Below are positions 49,757 through 54,319 of a DNA stretch of 54,319 nucleotides, one piece after another. The stretch is from assembly GCA_017504165.1 (NCBI GenBank), contig JAFVRR010000016.1:1-54319 (forward strand), read 5' to 3'. The position numbers were made by a program, and so were the translations under genes. The stretch's first letter is position 1; each line of letters begins with the position of its first letter. Source of the stretch: Clostridia bacterium (lineage in GTDB: Bacteria; Bacillota; Clostridia; Christensenellales; Borkfalkiaceae). Under the pieces are notes generated by a model. That model did no database searches. It saw nothing but the letters and a program-made list of their open reading frames with translations, and had not been told where the DNA came from.

Positions 49757-50455
49757 ATGATTTTTGCAGATAACCCTCACGATAGAGAGATCGAAAAGAT
49801 GATGCAGAAAACACCCCACTTCCGTCCGAGAGGACACGGCGTTTTTGTGAGCGAAAAAAGCGAGTACAACGCCGAAAGGTGCGGATGCAAGGAATGTGCC
49901 GACAGAAAGAAGAAAAAGCGCGTGTCGGGCGAAAAAACGCCCTGTGTGGAGCAACGAATCCACGAAGGACAAATCCCACAGCCAAGAGTGCTGATGGAAA
50001 CCTTCACAGCGGTAACCAACCCCGAATTTATTATCCGAATTAATGGATACATCAAGGAGTGTGAAAGAAAGCCTATGCAATTCAGAAACGAGAAACACAG
50101 ATCGGTCTTTGAGAACGCCATCAAAGGTATGAACACCAACAACAAAATCAAGATGTGCGCCCTTTACCTTTTAACCGCAGACGGATGCCTGTGGGGTGCA
50201 GCTAAGCGACACATCGGAAAGGATGAAATACACTTTTTCCGCATTAGGCTCGGCAAAAGTACACCGACAGCATATACCCTTTTCTGCTGTGCAAAGGATC
50301 TCGCACTCGGCTCAAAGCACATGACGATCAGCGACCTTGCGGACGGTGACGTTGTGAATCCCAAGGATTTTGCAATCATCTGCAACGCAATGGCAATCCG
50401 CCGATACGGACTCGGCGCAATTCAATATAAATATGAAGGAGAAAAAGTATGCTGA
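49757..50455 (+). CDS. Mobile-element protein with C-terminal DUF6075-like domain
   Basis: This 232-residue protein has a Cys- and Lys-rich N-terminal part (RCGCKECADRKKKKR), possibly a small metal site. From about residue 112 a domain starts MQFRNEKHRSVFENAIKGMNTNNKIKMCALYLLTADGCLWGAAKRHIG, resembling the DUF6075-type proteins found in Clostridiales ICEs and phages. No function is known. Its end overlaps the next start by 7 nt. The family assignment is from memory and only moderately sure. Confidence 0.55.
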   Translation: MIFADNPHDREIEKMMQKTPHFRPRGHGVFVSEKSEYNAERCGCKECADRKKKKRVSGEKTPCVEQRIHEGQIPQPRVLMETFTAVTNPEFIIRINGYIKECERKPMQFRNEKHRSVFENAIKGMNTNNKIKMCALYLLTADGCLWGAAKRHIGKDEIHFFRIRLGKSTPTAYTLFCCAKDLALGSKHMTISDLADGDVVNPKDFAIICNAMAIRRYGLGAIQYKYEGEKVC

Positions 50456-51297
50456 AAATAACACTTACAAATCCCAATACGCAGGCAACCGAAACCTACG
50501 ATGTAGTAAAGGAATTTAATCCAATGTTTGAGAGAGCCAAGGAATTAGGTCTCATCTCTTCCATCTTCGGTTTGAAGGTTAAAGACATGAAGGATGAAAA
50601 CGCACCTATCCGGCTTCACGCTGACAGCGACGTTGGAAACGGACTCTTGCGTATCCTTCCCGAAAACGATAGCCTCTACGACGTGCGAGTTACGGATGAA
50701 TCAGTATCCGGCGTGAGAGAGGAACTCCACGATGACCTCGAAGCTAACCTCGTATATGAGCAGTACAGCGACACGGAAGAAATGTACGATGATATCAAGG
50801 AAATGCTGAAAGCCCTTGCAAGCTCGAAGCTCTCCTTCTTCTGTCCGCTGTCGGGCAATATCAGCGACCACGACGGCGATTATTATGAAACAAGCAACGA
50901 CGTGTTGACCGAGAACGCCGATGCCATAGAAGAAGCAATCGCACGAGAGCAAGCAACGGAAATCAATATGGCAGACTATGTCAGCGACCACGCAGATATC
51001 AAAGGCAAGCTCGTATTCGCAGAATGGGGTGTCGAAGAACGGCGCGGAATGCTCTACGGCAAAATTGATTGCTACCTTACGGAGGAACTCACTCCCGAGG
51101 AAACCGAACGCCTCCGTGATGCCATCACAGGTCAGAATAGCGACGGTCTCGGTGAAGGCTTCGAGCAGAGAGAAATCCCTATCGATGAAGGCGACCTCTA
51201 CGTGTCCTATTGGCAAAGCGGAAATGAATATTTCCTTTATACCGAGGACGAAATGAATGATCTCGCGCAGGCTAACGGAATAAAATTCGGAGGTTAA
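50449..51297 (+). CDS. Acidic protein of the mobile element, function unknown
   Basis: This 282-residue protein is not recognised with certainty. It is strongly acidic overall, with many Asp/Glu clusters (EELHDDLEANLVYEQYSDTEEMYDDIKEML). The C-terminal GLGEGFEQREIPIDEGDLYVSYWQSGNEYFLYTEDEMN recurs in unknown proteins of clostridial elements. The composition would permit a DNA-mimic antirestriction role beside the methyltransferase and ArdA-like genes, but no motif proves it. It is followed after 3 nt by the next gene. Confidence 0.6.
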   Translation: MLKITLTNPNTQATETYDVVKEFNPMFERAKELGLISSIFGLKVKDMKDENAPIRLHADSDVGNGLLRILPENDSLYDVRVTDESVSGVREELHDDLEANLVYEQYSDTEEMYDDIKEMLKALASSKLSFFCPLSGNISDHDGDYYETSNDVLTENADAIEEAIAREQATEINMADYVSDHADIKGKLVFAEWGVEERRGMLYGKIDCYLTEELTPEETERLRDAITGQNSDGLGEGFEQREIPIDEGDLYVSYWQSGNEYFLYTEDEMNDLAQANGIKFGG

Positions 51298-51300
51298 GAT

Positions 51301-51726
51301 ATGGGAACTTTCTACGAAAACCAATTAAAAAGGATGTTCGGAGAGTCAGAACTGCTCTCTGCCGACACCATATTCTCGGGCAAAGCAATGATAAGCAAAA
51401 TTGGCGAGGATTTGCGCGCAAAGGTCGAATTCGTCACAGCAAGAGTGTCAGGTCAATATGAGGGCTTAAAGACATCCATCATCAACCGCAAGGAAGGAGT
51501 GGTGGACAGCCATACCGTTATGTTCCACGAGGTCATCGGGCTGAAAGGAGCGAGCCGTGACCGTAAGCCTCACGTATGGGATGATAACGGCAAAGCTCAA
51601 TGGTTTGGCTTTACGCCAACGGAATCCGAATACGAGGCAATTGCCTCCAAGGTCGAAGATTATATCGCTATGTATGCCGACCAAGAGCTGATAGAAAATC
51701 ACGGCATGAAAATGGGAGGAATGTAA
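51301..51726 (+). CDS. Hypothetical protein of the mobile element
   Basis: This 141-residue protein is not recognised. It has a mixed alpha/beta character, with KVEFVTARVSGQYEGLKTSIINRKEGVVDSHTVMFHEVIG in the middle and an aromatic stretch KAQWFGFTPTESEYEAIASKVEDYI. No signal or membrane segment. It lies between two genes at 3 and 2 nt distance, so it is part of a tight operon. Confidence 0.65.
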   Translation: MGTFYENQLKRMFGESELLSADTIFSGKAMISKIGEDLRAKVEFVTARVSGQYEGLKTSIINRKEGVVDSHTVMFHEVIGLKGASRDRKPHVWDDNGKAQWFGFTPTESEYEAIASKVEDYIAMYADQELIENHGMKMGGM

Positions 51727-51728
51727 CA

Positions 51729-52088
51729 ATGGCGTTGGTTTTTTCCAAGGTTACCATCGACAACGATGGCGAAAGTATAGAATTCCTTGTAAGCGGAAGC
51801 CCCCGAAACGAAAACGGACTCAAGGGATGGGTGGCATACGAGGATTTTATAAAAACGCACGAAGGCATGACAACGGCTCAAATTCAACCGTACTCATACG
51901 GCAGCGCACAGCCCTATAAGGCAACCCCCGAAGAAGTGGCGTATATGGATATGAGATGGAAAAATCAGCCTAACTTTTTGGAAACCCGTTGCACAGCCGG
52001 CGTGCCAAGGACAATCAATATAACAGGAGGTGGTGGGCTATGCGTGTCGGGTGAACAGGCAGAAAAAGAAATAACGCAAGAGCTATAG
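51729..52088 (+). CDS. Hypothetical protein of the mobile element
   Basis: This 119-residue protein starts at the ATG at 51729, which has GGAGG eight bases upstream; the longer frame upstream overlaps the previous gene and is not used. MALVFSKVTIDNDGESIEFLVSGSPRNENGLKGWVAYEDFIK suggests a beta-rich N-terminus. The C-terminus has GGGGLCVSGEQAEKEITQEL. No function can be assigned. Confidence 0.6.
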   Translation: MALVFSKVTIDNDGESIEFLVSGSPRNENGLKGWVAYEDFIKTHEGMTTAQIQPYSYGSAQPYKATPEEVAYMDMRWKNQPNFLETRCTAGVPRTINITGGGGLCVSGEQAEKEITQEL

Positions 52089-52097
52089 GAGGTAGCA

Positions 52098-52235
52098 ATG
52101 ACACAGGACATCTTTATTCCGTCTCCGCTTGCGGAAAAGCTCATGGAAGAAGCGGAACAGCGTGGCGTTACGGTGGAGGAACTCCTCACCACAGCCATCA
52201 AGAATTATATAAATAAGGAGAACGACGATGAGTAA
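52098..52235 (+). CDS. Short ribbon-helix-helix-like protein
   Basis: This 45-residue reading frame (MTQDIFIPSPLAEKLMEEAEQRGVTVEELLTTAIKNYINKENDDE) has the strand-helix-helix pattern of small RHH DNA-binding proteins and an AGGAGG ribosome binding site six bases before the ATG. It overlaps the following RHH gene by 8 nt (ATGAGTAA). The two could form a mixed dimer. Confidence 0.65.
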   Translation: MTQDIFIPSPLAEKLMEEAEQRGVTVEELLTTAIKNYINKENDDE

Positions 52236-52806
52236 CGAAAAGAAAGGCATTACCGTCAAAATCGATGCCGACCTTCATGCCGAGATCAAGCAGTATATCG
52301 AATCTCAAGGCATGACGATGGCACAGTTTATCGAAAAGGCAGTTGACAACGAACTGCACCCTAAATTCAATAATAATATGGAGGAAAACAACATGGGAAA
52401 AATGAGAACGCTTGCATTTCAGGTACCCGAGGATCTGTTTCAGAAGGTAAAGGACTACCTTCAGAGGAACAACATCTCGCAGAAACAGTTTGTCATCGGC
52501 TTGATCGAGCGTGAGATCGACAGAGATCTGACCGAGCGCGCCGAACTCAAGGCAACCGAGCATCCCGATGAGGAACTCGACGAAGAACAGGACGAAGCCG
52601 CATACAACGAGGAAATCGTTGACGATGAGGACGAAGCAATCACCGAGGACGATCCTACCGAGGATGAGGATATCGAAGAAACGGACGGCGAGCTTGACGA
52701 AGCTGACGAGGACGAGGATATCGATCAGGACGAAGATGAAAGCGAGGATGAGGAACTCTCGGAGGACGAGGAAGAAACCGAGGGCATGACGATGAGTGGA
52801 ATGTGA
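52228..52806 (+). CDS. Tandem ribbon-helix-helix protein with long acidic tail
   Basis: This 192-residue protein has two RHH-like units: residues 7-45 (GITVKIDADLHAEIKQYIESQGMTMAQFIEKAVDNEL) and 58-98 (MRTLAFQVPEDLFQKVKDYLQRNNISQKQFVIGLIEREI). From about residue 110 to 186 the chain is almost entirely Asp, Glu and small residues, ending MTMSGM. The tail may mimic DNA or keep the protein soluble. The RHH units suggest DNA binding in element maintenance or regulation. Confidence 0.75.
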   Translation: MSNEKKGITVKIDADLHAEIKQYIESQGMTMAQFIEKAVDNELHPKFNNNMEENNMGKMRTLAFQVPEDLFQKVKDYLQRNNISQKQFVIGLIEREIDRDLTERAELKATEHPDEELDEEQDEAAYNEEIVDDEDEAITEDDPTEDEDIEETDGELDEADEDEDIDQDEDESEDEELSEDEEETEGMTMSGM

Positions 52807-52857
52807 GGTGATGCCATAGGAGATAAAAGAATCAAATAACGAGGGTGCGGATGCTAT

Positions 52858-54054
52858 ATGAGCATTCGCTTTTTTGATATGTTCTCGGGGATTGGCGGCT
52901 TTCGCAGCGGACTCGAGGCGGTGGGCGGTTTTGAATGTATCGGGCATTGCGAAATAGATAAACACGCCAACCAAGCGTACAGCGCAATATACGATATAAA
53001 ACCACAGGAGGTATACTTTGAAGATGCAAGAAAAATCAACCCCTATGATCTACCGCATATCGACCTTATTTGCGGCGGATTTCCTTGTCAGGCATTTTCA
53101 ATTGCTGGAAGGCGCGGAGGTTTTGAAGATTCGAGAGGAACGCTGTTCTTTGAAATCGCTCGGATTGCCGCCGTTAAAAGACCTTCATATCTGCTCCTTG
53201 AAAACGTACCCGGCTTGCTATCACATGACAGAGGCAGGACGTTTGCTACCATCCTCGGTACGCTTTCTGACCTGGGGTACGATGTCACATGGGAGGTTCT
53301 TAACAGCAAGGATTTTGGAGTCCCCCAATCCCGAAAGAGAGTGTATATTATCGGATATTTTAGAGGACGATGCTCCGGCGAAATACTTTCTTTCCGAGAA
53401 ACAAATGCAAAGACTCTTATGCAAATTATCCCCGGACGAGAAGGAAACCGAATCTACTCCCCAAGCGGAGTCGCCATCACCCTCACAAGCAATGCAGGCG
53501 GTTTCGGAGGAAAAACAGGACTCTACGATATAAACGCACCCGTGAAGATCAGGACGGCAGACGGTGTGAAGCTCGTCTATCCTCCCATAAGACACGGACG
53601 GAAATATTCGTTTATTGATATGAATTCCCCTCCGAACTTAACCGAAATCGCAAGATGCATAACCGCAAGACAGGATTCGGGCATCAGTAACCGTAAGGGT
53701 GAGCATTCGGGAGTCTTTATCGAGGACGAGCCGAGGGCTATACTCACCCCCGAACGAGTGACCGTCCGACAGCGTGGCAGACGGTACAAAGAGCCGAACG
53801 AGCCTATGTTCGCTCTTACCGTTTGCGATAGACACGGTATCATACGACACGGCAAGGTGCGAAGGCTTATGCCCATAGAGTGCTGGCGTTTGCAGGGCTT
53901 TACGGATGAACAATTTAATAAGGCGGTGGCGACAGGTCTGAAGGACGGCCACCTTTATAAGATGGCAGGCAATGCGGTCAGCGTGCCTGTCGTTTCTGCA
54001 ATCGGGAGAAGGCTCAAGGCTCTCGATGATGAAATAAACAGACAAAAGGAGTGA
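52858..54054 (+). CDS. DNA (cytosine-5-)-methyltransferase
   Basis: This 398-residue C5-methyltransferase has motif I FDMFSGIGGFRSGLE, motif IV with the catalytic Cys in CGGFPCQAFS, motif VI LLLENV, motif VIII QSRKRVYIIG, motif IX RRLMPIECWRLQGF and motif X GNAVSVPVV. The variable target region spans about residues 175-310, so the recognised sequence is unknown. No restriction enzyme is adjacent. In the element it likely protects the DNA from host restriction. Only a weak ribosome binding site precedes the ATG. Confidence 0.95.
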   Translation: MSIRFFDMFSGIGGFRSGLEAVGGFECIGHCEIDKHANQAYSAIYDIKPQEVYFEDARKINPYDLPHIDLICGGFPCQAFSIAGRRGGFEDSRGTLFFEIARIAAVKRPSYLLLENVPGLLSHDRGRTFATILGTLSDLGYDVTWEVLNSKDFGVPQSRKRVYIIGYFRGRCSGEILSFRETNAKTLMQIIPGREGNRIYSPSGVAITLTSNAGGFGGKTGLYDINAPVKIRTADGVKLVYPPIRHGRKYSFIDMNSPPNLTEIARCITARQDSGISNRKGEHSGVFIEDEPRAILTPERVTVRQRGRRYKEPNEPMFALTVCDRHGIIRHGKVRRLMPIECWRLQGFTDEQFNKAVATGLKDGHLYKMAGNAVSVPVVSAIGRRLKALDDEINRQKE

Positions 54055-54062
54055 TGTAATAT

Positions 54063-54319
54063 ATGGCGAAGCAGATGAAGGTAGAAATATCAACCCCCAA
54101 GGGGCTGAACGGCGAATGGCTGTACGCATCCCTTGACCTCCCTGCCGAGGAACACGAAATCCGTGATGCCTTGCACCGAGCGAGAGTGATGAGTAATGAT
54201 GACGAGCGATACCTCTCCGTTTACGATTGCGATGCAATCCCTATGCTTTCATTCGCAAGAGTGGAAACCGAAGGCATCGAGGAACTGAACTTCCTTGCAC
54301 AAAGGCTCGACTCTCTCGA
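54063..54319 (+). CDS. ArdA-like antirestriction protein (partial, cut by the window end)
   Basis: The first 85 codons of an open reading frame starting MAKQMKVEISTPKGLNGEWLYASLDLPAEEHEIRDALHRA and reaching VETEGIEELNFLAQRLDSL. The GxWL-x-LPA-x-x-x-E-x-x-x-AL start and the IEELNFLAxRL segment resemble ArdA proteins, which mimic DNA to block type I restriction enzymes. It begins 8 bases after the methyltransferase stop. The C-terminus is outside the window. Confidence 0.65.
   Translation, partial: MAKQMKVEISTPKGLNGEWLYASLDLPAEEHEIRDALHRARVMSNDDERYLSVYDCDAIPMLSFARVETEGIEELNFLAQRLDSL

Larger units (their letters stand above)
48780..54319 (+). mobile_element. Left part of an integrated mobile element at the ssrA 3' end (probable ICE)
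   Basis: From about 48.8 kb the DNA becomes GC-richer and codon use changes (ctc, cgc, gag, cag become frequent; the host side prefers tta, aga, gaa, caa). All genes point the same way and are closely spaced. The set (ICE-type unknowns, RHH proteins, orphan methyltransferase, ArdA-like protein) is that of conjugative elements of Clostridia. No integrase, relaxase or att repeat is inside the window, so the element type and right end are open. Confidence 0.75.

Noticed and set aside
52430..53029. Long minus-strand frames opposite the RHH and methyltransferase genes
   Set aside because: They mirror the repetitive gac/gag codons of the acidic tail and have no ribosome binding site or recognisable domain.
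53018..53533. Frameshifted overlapping reading frame within the methyltransferase gene
   Set aside because: The +1-shifted frame (171 residues) looks open only because of the GC-rich composition; all C5-methyltransferase motifs are in order in the main frame, so there is no frameshift.
48364..54319. Integrated prophage
   Set aside because: No capsid, terminase, portal or lysis gene is visible; the gene set fits a conjugative element better.

Overview
The window suggests a low-GC, endospore-lineage Firmicute, most likely an uncultured gut-type member of the Clostridia. The evidence is the sporulation-linked trio spoVT-spoVB-mazG, the B12/radical-SAM + DUF2344 + RNase E/G operon, a cysteine T-box, a CIRCE element, the glycolytic/secG/rnr/smpB/ssrA gene order and strong sigma-A promoters with 17-nt spacers. 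The genus cannot be decided from the sequence alone.

Layout. 1-288: tRNA-Arg(CCT) on the minus strand with its terminator. 289-5330: radical SAM operon, RNase E/G and the rpsF-ssb-rpsR operon behind a short leader. 5331-9150: cysK, rplI, an acyltransferase-like gene and serS. 9220-11970: cysE-cysS under a T-box with UGC specifier and UGGA acceptor-pairing element; two hairpin repeats lie in the leader. 11990-13952: htpG under CIRCE/HrcA control. 14320-17851: a polar amino-acid ABC transporter with two identical-architecture 18-bp operators, then a TrpR/YerC-family regulator and queH. 17886-18470: a small Rho-N-like protein gene (minus strand) with a riboswitch-like leader that has mutually exclusive terminator and antiterminator hairpins. 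18573-26160: a hypothetical protein, a CNNM/CorC-type transporter, an OFA-type MFS carrier, a thioesterase, a lipoprotein protease, and a LysR/PutP divergent pair. 26262-31841: spoVT-spoVB-mazG-dusB, a degenerate nitrilase-fold protein and trmL. 32266-36528: two near-duplicate amidohydrolases, a DegT-type aminotransferase and an AraC regulator. 36571-38302: an XRE/zinc-ribbon divergent pair and a Na/Pi symporter. 38397-45438: pgk-tpiA and gpmI-secG, interrupted by an AraC + WbsX/GH99-like cassette that is flanked by two directly repeated multi-hairpin elements. 45814-48725: rnr, smpB and tmRNA.

From just after the tmRNA (about 48.8 kb) to the window end the base and codon usage change to a visibly higher GC content. 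This is the leading part of an integrated mobile element, probably an ICE of the Tn1549/Clostridiales kind. It carries an ADP-ribosyltransferase-fold protein, several ICE-type unknowns, two ribbon-helix-helix proteins, an orphan C5-cytosine methyltransferase and the start of an ArdA-like antirestriction gene. Integrase and conjugation genes are not in the window.

The intergenic spaces are unusually rich in long imperfect palindromes. At least seven copies of a hairpin superfamily (three sequence subtypes) follow stop codons or sit in leaders, and the 350-nt multi-hairpin elements are a separate class. The three observations most worth following are the riboswitch-like attenuator at 18277-18437, the repeat-bounded cassette at 40496-43414, and the operator pair in front of the amino-acid transporter next to a TrpR-family gene.
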